A stretch of 64,000 nt of DNA from Triplophysa rosa (GCF_024868665.1 NC_079898.1:8276561-8340560), one strand, 5' to 3'; positions 46,013-58,372 are shown, counted from the first letter of the stretch. The notes: generated from the letters alone by a model not told the origin. Made by a program: numbers and translations.

Positions 46013-48095
46013 AAACCACAGTCATAGAAAATTGAGCTCAGAACACGTTCAAAGGGAAGTCTGTCGTAATTTTGGAACGATTATTATTTTTGCTGTTTAG
46101 TGACACTCAATGGAATGACCAGAAACGACACACTTATATTAATGACACACACCATTTATTATTGTATATGTGTGTCTATACAGTATGTGTGCCATCATGT
46201 ACCATCAATTGAAGTCACAACCTTGACCTAAATAGCTGAGATGCAATTCTTCATATTAATAAAACAATATGAATCACACATACAGTGATGCCATAAGAAC
46301 ACGATGCAACTATCACACAGAATTTGTTGCAGCACCACCCTGTTGCTTCCTTGCACCAACTCAATGCCAGCATGCATACACTAAATCTGCCTTTATGAAC
46401 TTCACACACATAGACAAACATAAACAGTTGCACTAAGCCTACGTAAGCATACTCAGTCATTCAGAACACAATGTTCCAATGCATCTCTGTGATGGTTTTG
46501 GACACGTCTGATGCTGGAAGCTTCATTGCTGTACTTCAAAAAGACTTACGAGTACAGGAAGTGTGTATACACACACTAAACCCTGTTTCTCCAGCCACAG
46601 CAAAAAGCATGCACATCCACAGAGTGTGTTATTGTGTGTGTGTAGGTTAATCTGCATTCTCATCTGTACATGCCAGTGAAGTTTGTGTGCACCTGATACC
46701 ATTTACGCACATTGAGGTTTTCTCAGATCGGCAACACACGCGGCGACATAGCAACTCATTTTATCTCACCACATTGGCTTCCTCTTGTGAAAAACACGCT
46801 TGTATACCAGCACATATGTACAAGCATACACATTTGCATGCTCCAGTTTGCATACATCAAACATGTGAAACTGTTATTATAACAGTATCGTCATCTTCTT
46901 TGTTTTGCAACTACATTTTTAAAAAGATAGTGTACAATGTCCCATAGCAGTTTTATGACTTATGTGATATTATATATAAGATCTTAAGGTTTAAAAATAC
47001 CAAATTGCATATTGTTAAATGTGTTGCTTATTAATAAACTTTCAAACAAACCCCTATTTGTCTTTAAAATAATTCAATTCAATGTTATTGTCATAGAGCC
47101 TTTACCATTTGAATTGCATCATGGCAGCTCTACAAGAAAACCATGAAAAACAACATAATTTGAACACCCAGAATTTAGATTCCTTAAAATCTTTAGATTA
47201 CCCTGAAGAGTAATATGAAATATAAAAAATACTTTAGATACGTATATTATCAAAAGGGTCAAAGAGAATTTGCAAAAATATCATGGATTTCAGTTAGTAT
47301 TGCAATTATATGTCTTTACGATTTTAGTCTGACTAACATAAAAGCAATGTTCAAGTATAGATCCCTAAGCCTGGTGTCAGCAGGCTCCCAACGAGCACAG
47401 CGGCTTATGGCAAACTCACACTATGTGATTATTGGCTGGATTTTGCTGTCGCAGACAGATTTCCAAGGTCTGCGACAAAACCTCAGGATTGTGACCAAAT
47501 CGGTGCTCGTTTCTGTCGCCGAAGTGTGGTATAAGCAGTTGTGCAACGTGATCTGGACCTGTCTCGACCTATCCCAGACGCTACGATATTTTCAAACCTG
47601 TTTGATATCATCGGCAAGTGATCTCGTTGTGTGTGACACTGTGGAACTAATCCAGCCAATCACATCGCCGAAGTTTTGCATGAAATTATTGCGCGGAGGA
47701 ATTAAAAAACTGCTGGCATGTATTAATTAACACAAAAGGCTAGTATAACAGACATAAAGCGTTTTAAAACTATTCTAAAGTGTGTATAATGGAATATATA
47801 AAACACTTTAATAACACTTCAATGTTTCACGCTCCATTCCAGTGGATGGCGTAAATGCACCAGCAACTCGTTTGCCATCCACCATCAAACTAGCGGTGCG
47901 TTCCAAGCGGGATATATCACCTTCGGGAAGGGGGCACCACACAAAACATCGTTCCAAATAAAGAGAAAATTACGTTGTTGGACTAGCAGCTGAGAGGCAT
48001 GCTCGGACAGGAATATGGAATTTATCACAAGTCTGGACGTAGTAAAGTCCGACGTTTACATCCAACTGGTGCAACCGGCCTCTGAGATGTAGGTG
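46013..48095. other. Non-coding stretch; one eroded LINE-tail fragment
   Basis: No gene identified. 47,083-47,145 ('aattcaattcaatgttatt', 'gcagctctacaagaa') resembles an eroded antisense LINE tail. 47,215-47,730 (+) is open for about 170 codons with no domain; its start is ATG and its latter part (47,370-47,720) is GC-richer and looks like a repeat body of unknown family. Confidence 0.4.
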
Positions 48096-48097
48096 AC

Positions 48098-48290
48098 ATT
48101 ATTTCTTCAGCAGAACAACAAAGGAGATTTTTATGTAAATCCATAGCACTCTGTGCTTCATATAATGGATATGATTGGCCACCATGCATTCAAGAGTTCT
48201 GAAAGCACGTATATCCAACACAAACGTAATCCCTGCGGCTCCTTGTGACATATTGAGGTCCTGTGAAGCAAATTGATCGGTTCTTGCAAT
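48098..48290. repeat. Half of a foldback repeat, 'atgtaaatcc' type
   Basis: 'cttcagcagaacaacaaagg', 'tttatgtaaatccatagcac' and 'tattgaggtcctgtgaagca' recall a fish foldback MITE distinct from the 'gttcaccc' family. Low certainty. Confidence 0.35.
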
Positions 48291-48394
48291 AATTTGAACG
48301 TTGTTTTAAAAAATATTAGTGTTCATCTACAGCTTCTGTCTAACGTCCTGATAACGATCGTCTTCTCTTGCAAGTTGGTGGTGGATGGCCATTG

Positions 48395-49086
48395 GTCTCA
48401 TGGGGCGGGTAAAGAAATTGTCACTTTATTTGCAGGGCGGGTCATTAAAAACAAAATAAAAAAACATGTATGTTGCATGCAATTCCCTGTAGCCTATATT
48501 AAATATTTGGGAATATATATTTTCGTATTTTATTAGGTTCTTTGATAAGGTTACAATACGTAGGCCTACGTAGCAACCTTACTTGCATGATGTCCCCAAA
48601 TCGAACACATCACGAAATCGACAAGCAGCTCCCGCCGCCAGCCACAACAACAAAACAAACGGAGAAATTAAAGTGAAAATGAAGACGAGGTGCGGGAGAA
48701 ATAAAGGTCGGGAATTTACATCATTAAAAGAAAAGAAGGTCAAGCTGCTAAATCTAATGTTTGGGACCAGTTCTCAGAAATAGTTGCAGCAGGAGACAAC
48801 TGCAGTATCGGCTACGTGAAGTGCAAGTTTCTATGGTTCATAAGTGTATGTTGTTGCCAGTTTACAGGGAGATGTAATCTAATGGTTTCAACGCACTTTT
48901 AGGATGAAATAAAGCCTGTTTGCATTTACATTACAATGCCTAGTATGTCTATTTAATGGTCGCGGGGGCGGGGTGGGGTGGGGTGGGTTGTAAAAATAGA
49001 TTCAGTGGTGCAATGCGGGCTGGGGCGGGCCAAATAATTTCATAATTAACCCGGTTTGGAAAAAACCCAGACCCGCGCATCACTAT
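48395..49086 (+). mobile_element. hAT-like remnant with BED finger
   Basis: The right end 'cccagacccgcgcatcacta' and G-rich 'gcgggctggggcgggcc' are like ends of fish hAT elements with 'gcggg' repeats. A 'gggcgggtaaag' block near 48,403 may be the left side. The inner part encodes a BED finger (separate entry). It is far shorter than a full hAT, so internally deleted. Confidence 0.55.
48750..48850 (+). pseudogene. BED-type zinc finger fragment of a hAT transposase
   Basis: In one frame from about 48,750: 'SNVWDQFSEIVAAGDNCSIG' followed by 'YVKCK'. The Trp-x-x-Phe spacing, then Gly-Tyr-Val-Lys-Cys, is that of a BED finger, the DNA-binding start of many hAT transposases. The second Cys of the pair is replaced by other residues and the frame closes soon after. 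No DDE/RNase H-like core or dimerisation domain follows. An upstream ATG frame (48,583-48,783, 66 codons, basic) is in another register and may be the start of the same protein after a frameshift. Confidence 0.5.
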
Positions 49087-49396
49087 CGACTTTCCGTGGG
49101 ATGAATGATCAACACTCCCGATCTGCAGGTGGCGCTAAACACAACACTGCTGCATCTTGACAGGCTACACTTGTATAGACGCCTTTACTGTTCATAAACA
49201 TTGTGACACGTTTTTGTGGGCGGAGCTGAGGTGGCAGAAAGATCCCCTGACTGCATTACTAATGCTATATAGCACGTTTTGTTTGCTTGCTTTTTGACAA
49301 TGACTAGAAGAAATCGGATTCAATTTTAACATGTAAGGTCACTCACTGTCTACGACCACGATTGTTTTTGAAAAAGTTAACTTTAATGCAAGGAAC

Positions 49397-49535
49397 ATGG
49401 CCGACCTGTACGCGCTCACTCAATGGATCCTGGGACGAACTGACAGGATTACCTCCAGTTAAGTGGCCTGACATCTACACCTATTACACCTACCAGACAC
49501 AGAAACCAAGCATGTATAGCAAAGAAACTGAGAGC
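49397..49535 (+). pseudogene. Fragment of a multicopy coding family
   Basis: From ATG 49,397 a short frame 'MADLYALTQWILGRTD' with 'RITSS' ends at a stop. One base over, the sequence continues 'PVKWPDIYTYYTYQTQ' and 'KPSMYSKETESV' before two stops. The 'WPDIY.Y....PS.YTKE' pattern recalls the start of a fish and invertebrate family often annotated with a YqaJ-type recombinase domain. That is memory-based and weak. Frameshift and stops make it a pseudogene fragment. Confidence 0.3.
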
Positions 49536-49926
49536 GTATAAATCTAAAGATGCTGCGTGTACTAACAGTGGCAAACGTTAGCAAATGCATTTACTTGAAC
49601 ACAAACCTGATACATAACATGAGCCTTCTCACTGTTCCCTCTCCCTTTATACTATTGCACTTGTGACAACTGAAGAAAAAGAGATGACAAACAGTTTCCT
49701 TAAGTTTAGTTTCTGGCCGATAGTTAACTGCTACTTGTATAACTAACAAAGTCAGCTAGCATACCCTATGCGTTCAAAAGTTAACGCTACGTGAAAAATA
49801 ACCTTGTTCCCCAGTTTCTGATTTGGGCATACGTGAGATATTTTTAGACACATATTCAAGTTTCCCCAATGGTCAAAAATGTTGTCACTCAAAAAGTGAA
49901 ACCTGTTGATTACATAGTCAAAAAGC

Positions 49927-49928
49927 TG

Positions 49929-49977
<49 letters not shown>

Positions 49978-49979
49978 GC

Positions 49980-50035
<56 letters not shown>

Positions 50036-50059
50036 GTGCGTGCGTGTGTGTGTGTGTGT
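49927..50059. repeat. (GT)n / (GTGC)n microsatellite
   Basis: GT run, then about ten GTGC/GCGC units (49,941-49,983), then a long GT run and further GTGC steps. Alternating purine-pyrimidine throughout. Confidence 0.97.
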
Positions 50060-51318
50060 ATTTCACAATATCTCTCACTCTCTGCTCTGTTTACACAATG
50101 TGATGTCCTGGATGGTGTGTTTGGCAGGTAAGTACACAGCCTTGCTTTGTGCTATCTGCTGGCCTATATTCCAGGGTCAGGGGTTAACCTCACACATGTA
50201 AGTGGGGCCACCAGTTTCAGCAAAGCCCAGCGACCACATTGCGCTCTGCCTACACGCACACACTTCACCAGAAGTACCCTATTGTCTGTGGTTTGTTTCT
50301 TTGTACAAAAAGGTCAAAAGGAAGCTTCAGATGTAAACACACACAATGCCTAACTTTCTGGAGTAAATGTATCCTGTGAGTTCCTGCTGATGTATAAAAC
50401 ACATTTTGTCCCACAAACATGTTCTCAGTGACATGTAATAACTGAGATCTTCAGATAAGTGTGCTGAGAAATGTACAAGCTCTGTTCCAAAACCGGCCTA
50501 CCTCCCTACTGCCTACAAAGGTCATAGAAACACAAGAAGACTTTGGTAAGTATTTGGTAAAGCTACCCATTTTTAATTCAGCTTAAATTCTTTTTCATAA
50601 TAAAAAAATCTAGTTTCTTTCACTATGCTCAAAACAGTGCATTATGGCATTGCCTTAAAGATTGTTTTAAGCAAGTCATCTCATGAGAAAGAAAATCACA
50701 ATGCTTATCGTTCGGAATAGCCTTTTCTCCAATATTGTCTATAATGCACCATATGTAGGCAGCTTACTAGCTTTCAGAACTATACAACTGTCATAGTCTA
50801 ATATACCCCCACACTTAAAGTTCTGAAACAAAGCCAATTGACACAAACTGTCACCAGAGTGTTGCATTAACAGATGTGTGATGATTACAAAGAAAACAAA
50901 CAGGGCAAGGTGTTCTGATGCTATCATACCGTCTCGTTCAGTCTGTGTTTGTGGCTTCACAGCACCCACTGTGCAAAAGTGAGCTTTGAAAAGGTTTCAG
51001 CTTGTTGGATGGTTTCCCCAGCAGTTTCTTTAACAATGTGAGAAATCTCGATTGCTTTCATGACACGATAGGGCATTTTCTTCGCTGACGTGGGAGCGTT
51101 CTTTTCATCAGTAATATTTCGGGTATGTCTTAAACTGATAACTATTTTCACATCTTCTGAAAGGAAATGTGAGTGGTGCTTGCTTGTGCACACAACCACA
51201 AATGTTGGCCTTCTCACACAATTTCAGGCATTAGCATGTACCGGGTTGGGTTTAGTAAGTAGGGTTTGTTCAGATTACTAACTCAAAGCGTGAGAAATTG
51301 TCGTAGCAAACATCACTT
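50060..51318. other. Non-coding stretch, nothing recognised
   Basis: A perfect donor-like 'cag|gtaagt' lies at about 50,128, but no acceptor lies between it and the microsatellite. No gene called. Confidence 0.4.
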
Positions 51319-51319
51319 A

Positions 51320-51592
51320 TTACACTCTAAGAAAGGTTGGGTTAATTCAATCCATCGTTGGGTCAAAAATGGCAAACCCAACTGTTGGGTTAAAATAATC
51401 CAGAGAATATATTTGATATTTATATATATACACATATACACACATTAAATATATTTGACCCAACAATGGGTTTAAACAACTCAGCATTTGGGTTTAAAGA
51501 ACTCATCGTAGAGTAATTTATAACCCAACGTCTGGGTCTGTCCATTTTTGACACAACACTGGGTTGGAATAACCCAACATTTTTTAGAGTGT
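51320..51592. mobile_element. 273-bp MITE, 'gttgggtt' family
   Basis: The left end 'acactctaagaaaggttggg' pairs with the right end 'aacccaacattttttagagt'. The inside repeats 'gttgggt' and 'acccaac' many times around a central 'tatatatata' region. Widespread in fish. Confidence 0.85.
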
Positions 51593-52370
51593 ACAAACAA
51601 ATAATAGCTGGTTGTAATAATAGATTTGAACTGCTGTGTAGGGCTTTTGCAAAAATGTGGGTCTCACAACCCATCACCCAGCCCCCCCCCCCCCCTCTAC
51701 CTTATTATCTTCTGCCTATAACACACAATTACTTTCCCTCTCACCCAAACACCCTGTCCTTCCCGCAATTCGCTACCAAGCATCCACAGAGCCCTCTATT
51801 GTCCTGTCCAGCAGGGATATCGATTTTTACGGCCCCTCCACACAATGCTTCCCAGCCTAAGCAGCCTTTTATAAACTCAACAATCTCCCTTTACGAGGCC
51901 TAAATGAATGAGATAGGTAGACTCTCTCAAGAATGGCTCTTTAAGGAGAAAAGTGACATGACAAAAGATCCAGTTCTAAGCTTCCTCCTGTCTTAAAGTG
52001 CAGGATCGTCAGTGTTGTAATGTGCTTTGCTTTGATGCAGCACTGAGCAGAGTCTATGGTATATGGGCTGGGTGAAAGGTGTATGGGAGGGTGTGTGTTA
52101 GGATAAGGATTTAGTGCTAGATGTAGGGTGAAGACCATGGAAAAGCTGCTTGATGGCCTCCGGAAGTAGAGATAAAGAGAGGCACAGCTGGGCAGGTGGG
52201 TGCGTTGAGCCCCCCGAAACACAGCTTTACATGGACACAGACCGTGGCATGACACCATACACCTGCTTTTTAAATACCAAGACATATGGTTTATAACACA
52301 TCCTCCAGATGCCAGAAAACGTGCACATTCATAAAAAAGTTGAAAAACATTGTTTTTAGCTATACAATGA
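51593..52370. other. Non-coding stretch with poly-C run
   Basis: A poly-C tract of about 13 at 51,682-51,696. No gene recognised. Confidence 0.4.
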
Positions 52371-52709
52371 GTAGGTATGCCAGGTCAGTGGTTTTCCGTC
52401 TGAATTCGGTTTCTATTAAACTGTTGTCGCAAATTGCGGGTTAAAGATGGATACATTTTGTTCATTCGCTCTCATTCTTAAGGTAAGATATAAAGTTATT
52501 TATGAAAACAGTGTTTATGATTACTACCATATCGTGATTTTCAAAAAGAAAGTGTGTGTGATGCATAACAGTAACTGTAAACTATGCATTTTAGGAATGA
52601 GGGTGACATATTTAGAGTTTTGATGTTTGGACTTGGGTCACTGGGTTAGTTTTGAGCTAGTTTTGATAGGCCATTGGGCTGGTTTTGTTATGCAGACCTG
52701 GCAACCCTA
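52371..52709. mobile_element. ~340-bp TIR repeat, 'tgccaggtc' type
   Basis: The left 'gtaggtatgccaggtcagtg' pairs with the right 'gcagacctggcaaccctaac' (reverse 'gttagggttgccaggtctgc'). The interior right side has 'ccattgggctggttttgtta'. No coding. Confidence 0.55.
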
Positions 52710-53495
52710 ACTAGGACATTGTAGGAATAGTATGATATTACCATTGCACACATCAAAATTGGCCATATTATGTGCACAGTTTGATACTTTTTCTATCACT
52801 TTATGGTTCTGTGATTTGACGTCTGTAAGATCCCATTCCTCCCCTCTCTTTTCTCTGTATTTTCTTTTTTATTAATCTTTCATGATGATATTTACTGTTG
52901 CCACAAAGGTGGTTAAAAACGTTCTTCGATTTGCATGCAAAACTCTCCACTGTGATATATTATGATTCTTATTCTGAAAATGTAAAACCTGCAACTCTTT
53001 CCTTTGTTATTTCTAATCAGGTTCATGTAGGGCAACCACAACCAAAGCAAGTTTACAGTCTTCCTTTGCAAGCCGCTCCTCTCACCCTTTACCTTTCATT
53101 TCTCAGAAAAGGAAACATGTGTCAGGAAATGTTTTATCTATTCGCACGTTTTATATCATTCTGAAAATCAAACATATGTGGTTATGGCTGGCTCACTTCA
53201 ATCAAGAGCCGTGCAGATTTGGATTGAAGGGAAAGGAAAGTTGGTGAAGAACTATCAAAATGCTCTCGCTGTGACATTCTTTTCTTCCATCTTGCTGTCT
53301 ACCTGTCTCTCACATTGACACTAACATTTTGACATTTTGACCTTCTGAAAGGCATCTTTTAGGCCCATGACTCATGTTTGTGATGGAAAGGCTTATATCT
53401 TATGTGTCACAGCATCTAACAATGAGTCAGGATGCGATTTGTAAATCTGTAAAATTGTCCATCCAAACAAACTCCATCCTTGACTTCTTAGATTT
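52710..53495. other. Non-coding stretch, nothing recognised
   Basis: AT-rich, no named repeat or exon. Confidence 0.4.
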
Positions 53496-53499
53496 ATCA

Positions 53500-53675
53500 A
53501 TGGCACAGAACGTTGATAACCAAACAATTTTGTCCCCTAGTGACTTCCATTGTATGCACACAAAACTACTGAGGCATTTCGAAAAAAATCTGCTTTTGTC
53601 AAATGCAGGTTTTGAATGATATGAGGGTGAATAAATTATGACAGAATCTTTTTTTATTTTGGGGTAAACTATTAG
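53500..53675. repeat. Right half of the foldback MITE
   Basis: 'gttgataaccaaacaatttt', 'gacttccattgtatgcacac', 'gatatgagggtgaataaatt' and 'ttattttggggtaaactatt' follow the foldback order. The left arm is missing or eroded. Confidence 0.65.
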
Positions 53676-55040
53676 ATTTCTTTAGTTGCTCAAAGTACAG
53701 CTACGTGCTTCCAATATGTTGGAAAGCATTCTTGTCTGCCTTTGCATATAACGTGTTTCTGGCTTGAAGCATTCTATGGGTTCTATGAGTCCAGCCAGAC
53801 AAAACCCATAAAGCCAAAAGCTCTTTCCAAAAGACTGTCACCATAAACCTGACCCTCCACACACCCACACACAATCACCCAAAGAATTCAACCTACACAC
53901 GTCCAAAACGACAGAGAAAAACAGCCAGCACAATATGTCTCCCTCCTCTTTTAACATGGCCAGTCATTTACATTAGAAGGAGAGAAAGATAGAGAATGAC
54001 AAGGAGGAGGGGTCCCGAGCCCTCTACTGGGGGGCAGTAAACACTGTAAGGCTATTGCCATGGCAGCCACGGCAGTATTAGCAGGCATCTGCCTGGCCTC
54101 CTAAAGCCAGTGCCCTCTTCTATTCTTTCTCTCTGTCTCTCTGCCCACACTGCCCAGCATGGCAGATGTGTACATAAGAGCGCCCTGGTCTTGCATGAGT
54201 GATCGCCCGGGTTTAAGGGGGCCGGTGCGTGTATGTGTGTGTGTGCGTGTCGCAGGGGCCCATGGTGCCCTTGGAACGACATTGTGTAACCAAGGTCTGT
54301 GATTTGACTCCTTGGCTGTTTCCAAAGCAGTTCCAACCACACGAAGGCATACAAGAATGGGAAAGGAAAACAGGTGGTTCAAAATAACTTTTTGCAAATC
54401 AATTTGTTGTGTGTGTTCGGGGGCTTCTTTTCTTCGCTGTTTTTTTAATGTGTTTGTCATTTGTGATATATGAAAAACACTGGGAATGAACTCAAAGATT
54501 ATGAAATCTAAAATGTTTTTTTTTCCACAGTTTTCAACACAACATACTCCAAAAGTTAAAGTCACTTTTGTAATACCTGAAACTGAGTCTATTTTCAACA
54601 AGAGGCAGTTTGAAAGCACGTGTGAAATGTTCTTAGTCATTTTGTCAGTTGTTTGAAAAAAATCCACTTCATACCTATTCAATGGGCCAATAATTGTGTA
54701 TGTATATCGCATTGCAGGACAATGATTGCAGTACGTTGCATTCACATCATGTTATAAATAAAACATGACGACTCAGATTCTTGTTAGAGCTGTTCACATC
54801 TCTACACTAAAGATTTTATTTACATAATGCCTCAATGGTTCTATGTCTAATTCTAATCTTTTTAATAATTAATCATTAATCATTGATTTTATAAATATAT
54901 TTATTTACATAGTATTTCTTCATTGCAAAAACGTTTTTATTAAAAAAAGTGATGACGTTCGCGTGGTTTTTACATTCAAAAACATCAAAATGAATAAGTA
55001 ATAGGTTATTTTCTACCTGGGTTTTGAGGCCGGATTGACA
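53676..55040. other. Low-repeat stretch, no gene recognised
   Basis: A minus-strand frame of about 214 codons (54,101-54,745) has no recognisable domain. A weaker CTCF-like word 'ctactggggggcag' lies at 54,024-54,037. 54,000-54,350 is GC-richer and repeat-free apart from a short GT run at about 54,232-54,248. Confidence 0.35.
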
Positions 55041-55699
55041 AACGATCGGTTTGAATGGGCGTTCCGCTATGAAGACTTGGAAGTAAATGCCCACTGCTAT
55101 GATTGGATAACAGTTTGCGTACTTAGTTGGAGCCTTCTGTGAATTTGGTTAGAGACGTAGCAATCTCTAACAAAGCAATAGTGACGCATAGTACAAATAT
55201 GTTTTACTCACATAAGATTGCTGCGCCATTCCTATCGGATTCAATATTGACGGCACAGCACTGCTTTTTAATTTTAGTCTCTCTGCAAATCCATCGTCAA
55301 CCTCTGCCTTGTTCACAAAGGAATCCGCGGTTATGTTTTACCCACATAACCTCTTTAAAAATAAACTTCAACCACGCATTACTAATGTCGGAATCCGAAG
55401 GAAGATTATGCAGCGACTGTGTCCTTCCACAACCAGGCACAATATTTTGTGATCTTTAACGGCATGTTTATTGCTTGCTCGCTCTATCTGGTTCCGCGCA
55501 ACTTGTGTTACTTCAGTGCTGTCATGCACGAACCAGTGGGCGGGGCTAGAGAAGTAGTCGTTGATATTTTTCTGTGGAGGCGGTGTAACAAGGGCGTTTT
55601 CAGTTCTGACACTTACTGGATGTTCGCTTGAATACGATTCCCTCTTATATAACAAAAGCTCAGGTTAAAATTGTGGTCTTAATTCATCACCCCTTTAAT
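55040..55699. repeat. Dispersed repeat ending 'cacccctttaa'
   Basis: 'ccctcttatataacaaaagc', 'tcaggttaaaattgtggtct' and 'ttcatcacccctttaa' at the right end match a recurring fish repeat. The GC-richer inside has 'cagtgggcggggctagagaa'. The left boundary is unclear. Confidence 0.45.
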
Positions 55700-55935
55700 A
55701 TATAAATGGATGACCAAATAATGAAGAAAAGCCAATAACAGCTAGACCATGAAATAGTTTTGATTTCTTTTGGATCTTTTAAGTCGCAACATAATTCCTG
55801 TTATTCCATGTTTTCGATGAGTTTACTATTTTTTTTAAATGTTGAAAAATTAAATATGACGGCAGTGTATGTTGTTAAAAATTACGCCAATTCCCTCCTT
55901 TACATGATGTTGATCAAGTGAGAGAAGGAACTTTT

Positions 55936-56690
55936 CGTCGCTGTCGGGCGGAATCCTCGCATCAACAAAACAATTATTTTTCAGGAAATTAAAAAAACTG
56001 CATATTTTTTGAGCTATTAAACATTGTATCGTTAAAGTTGGTATTATACCTTATATTGCTATCATATACTGTTGTGTACCAACATTAACACAACATTTCC
56101 CCAAAACCATGTTTAATCGGAGATACAAGGTTTATGACTTGGGAGCAGGGAGATACGAGATTACGCTCGCTGTCATTGATAAAAATGGTATGGACACAGA
56201 CGTCGCTGCTGCCAGCAGTGTTCATCAAAGTCTGCGGTCACGTTGAGCCTTTTGACAAGAGACGAGGCTTTAAGAGCTAATGATTGTGGTTACATACATC
56301 TTCCTAAACTCTATTTTAAACGTTAGAGCTATGAGTGATGCAATACCAAAATAAAACGTTAAACAGGCTGTCTAATATAGGTGGAAATTAATCTGCACGC
56401 AAATAAAGTCGGCGGTCACGTTGAGCCTCTTGACAAGAGAAAAAGATTCAATCATTAACCAAAGCTAACGACTGTGGTTACATACATCTTCCTAAACTCT
56501 ATTTTAAAGGTTTAAGAACTATAAGTGATGTAATACAAAAAACGATACGCTGACTAGGCTGGTTAATAGGCGGAAATTAATAATTTGTAAAAATAACAGA
56601 CCCACATGGGACTGACCAATAGCATCGATTTGTGAAAAAATATGAAATTGACCAAATTTGGACATAGGAGGTTTCCGCCCGACAGCGACG
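55936..56690. mobile_element. 755-bp TIR element with internal tandem duplication
   Basis: 'cgtcgctgtcgggcggaatc' with 'ctc' at 55,936 is inverted at 56,690 as 'gaggtttccgcccgacagcg' with 'acg' (22 bp, one mismatch). The interior is AT-rich with no coding and contains a roughly 180-190-bp tandem duplication. I do not recognise the family. Confidence 0.75.
56229..56595. repeat. Two-copy tandem duplication, ~178-188 bp
   Basis: 'gcggtcacgttgagcc' at about 56,234 recurs at about 56,412. 'tgtggttacatacatcttcc' at about 56,285 recurs at about 56,473, with 'taaactctattttaaa' following both times. The second copy has a 10-base insertion. 'aggtggaaattaat' and 'aggcggaaattaat' close both units. Confidence 0.88.
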
Positions 56691-56699
56691 TTTTGTAAT

Positions 56700-57233
56700 A
56701 TCCCAAGCAGTGGAAAGATTTCAGGAGTCGGAATTTCAAAATTAATTAAAATAATTAATAAAAGTGAAAGATTATTTATTAAGTGGAACTAAAGATGAAA
56801 CTGTACAAATGAACCAACCTCCACATTGCTGCTACCCGTTCACTTTATCTATGATCACCACCTGACGTCAAATCGGGCCTCATAACGGCTAGCATCTGTT
56901 GCTAACTGAAATGGACTTGTGAGTTGTGTTGTGAGGTTGGGTGGCATCTCTCTGTTGTGGGATTTAAACCCTCTGATTCAGCCTTGCAGCTGCCCACGCT
57001 AACTCCTCTTCTGTGCTCATGTGTTCTATGGGAAAAGGTCACTAAATCAAGGCAAACGTGTGTATCCGTGTGTTCATTTGTGGAGGAGAACAGGTTTTGT
57101 GTGTCAGGGGCCCTGTGGATGGCTGTAATCCCAAAGTTTTATTCAACGGCCGTGCAAAAGAGCCTTTATTGGAATGCTGTTCGTTAGCGCACAACCATTG
57201 AGTTTTGTTCCCTCTTCTGGAACGAGCAAGATC

Positions 57234-57264
<31 letters not shown>

Positions 57265-58235
57265 TGAAAGATGGACAGAAGGCTAGTGAGAAAAGACGAG
57301 GGAAAAACAGCCTTTCAGAGACCCCCGCAACAAAAGACAGAGTTGAGGGAGGGAAAACGCGGGAGAGAGAGAGAGGGGAATTGTGAAAAGACCACAGAGA
57401 GGGAGCAACGTCTGCCAGGCGCTGTGGAATTCATGCTGGATTTGTCCTTGTTTGTGAAACAGTTAGCTGTCAATGGCAAGATGGAGTAGAGGCTGACTGT
57501 AGGGTGGCAGATTGCAGATGCCTCTATTGGAGTCCACAGAAAGCGTCCCTCCTTCGCAGCCCCTCTGTTTCAGAGGCGCCCTGTTAGGGCGCCCCCCCCC
57601 CTTACTGTAATGCCGTGGCTCCTGGTATTGTGAGGCTCTCAATTTGCCCAGCGAGATGCCGAACAAGAAGAACCCCTGTTCCCTCTCGAGGTCCTCCTTG
57701 AGAGAAAAGCCTCGAGAGCTCTTTCCAGGGTGCTTTCCCTTTGAGGCTCATCCCGAGCGTTTCAGAAAGACATAAGAAGCAACACTTCGAAATTCCACTG
57801 CACTTCTTTTGGAGAAAATGAATGTCTTCATTGGCGAAGAGACAGTTGCATTTCAGAGATAGCCACGGGGTAACATTTTTCAGTTTTCGGAGGCTGGCGG
57901 GGTGCTGATTTGGTAAAGCTGGAGCAACCGGGTTTATTCAAAGGACGTAGCACTTATGAATGGTTTGGCATTGAGCATGCAGAGTTTTGGGGGGTTGAGA
58001 TGGAACTCCAGGTAGGGCTCTTGGAGATTAGCATTAATCTGGGCTGTTTAAAAGGCCTGTCACTCATCAGAACTCCTATGAGCTGCCCGCAGAGCCGAGA
58101 CCCGCGCCCTGCCGTCTGTCCGTCAAAGTCGTTTTGTTGTCAAATTAAAAATGAATTCCTTGTTTCGCGGTGTGTGTATGTGAAATAAAGTGCAAGGGAG
58201 GATTTGGAATGCTTTAGACTCGTAGAGTCGAAAGA
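56700..58235. other. Low-repeat stretch with a short (GA)n
   Basis: (GA)n at about 57,234-57,260 and a poly-C run at about 57,591-57,600. 57,490-58,150 is GC-balanced and repeat-free, a candidate conserved non-coding block. No gene recognised. Confidence 0.35.
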
Positions 58236-58239
58236 ACCA

Positions 58240-58372
58240 AACGACATTGAACCCTATTGACTTCTACTGTATAGATATAAAACCAATGCAAGTCAATAGG
58301 TACCACCATTGTTTGGTTACCAACTTTTTCAAAATATTTTCCTTTGTGTTTTGCAGAAGAAATGCATCTCAC
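58240..58372. repeat. Part of the foldback MITE
   Basis: 'accattgtttggttaccaac', 'caaaatattttcctttgtgt' and 'tttgcagaagaaatgcat' follow the right arm. 'ccctattgacttctactg' and 'gcaagtcaataggtac' form a small inverted pair at the centre. Confidence 0.7.

Noticed and set aside
50120..50140. Perfect splice-donor-like 'cag|gtaagt'
   Set aside because: No acceptor AG between it and the GT microsatellite 70 bp upstream, so no exon can be drawn.
54101..54745. Minus-strand frame of about 214 codons
   Set aside because: No ATG-led domain recognised; includes GT tract and low-complexity sequence.
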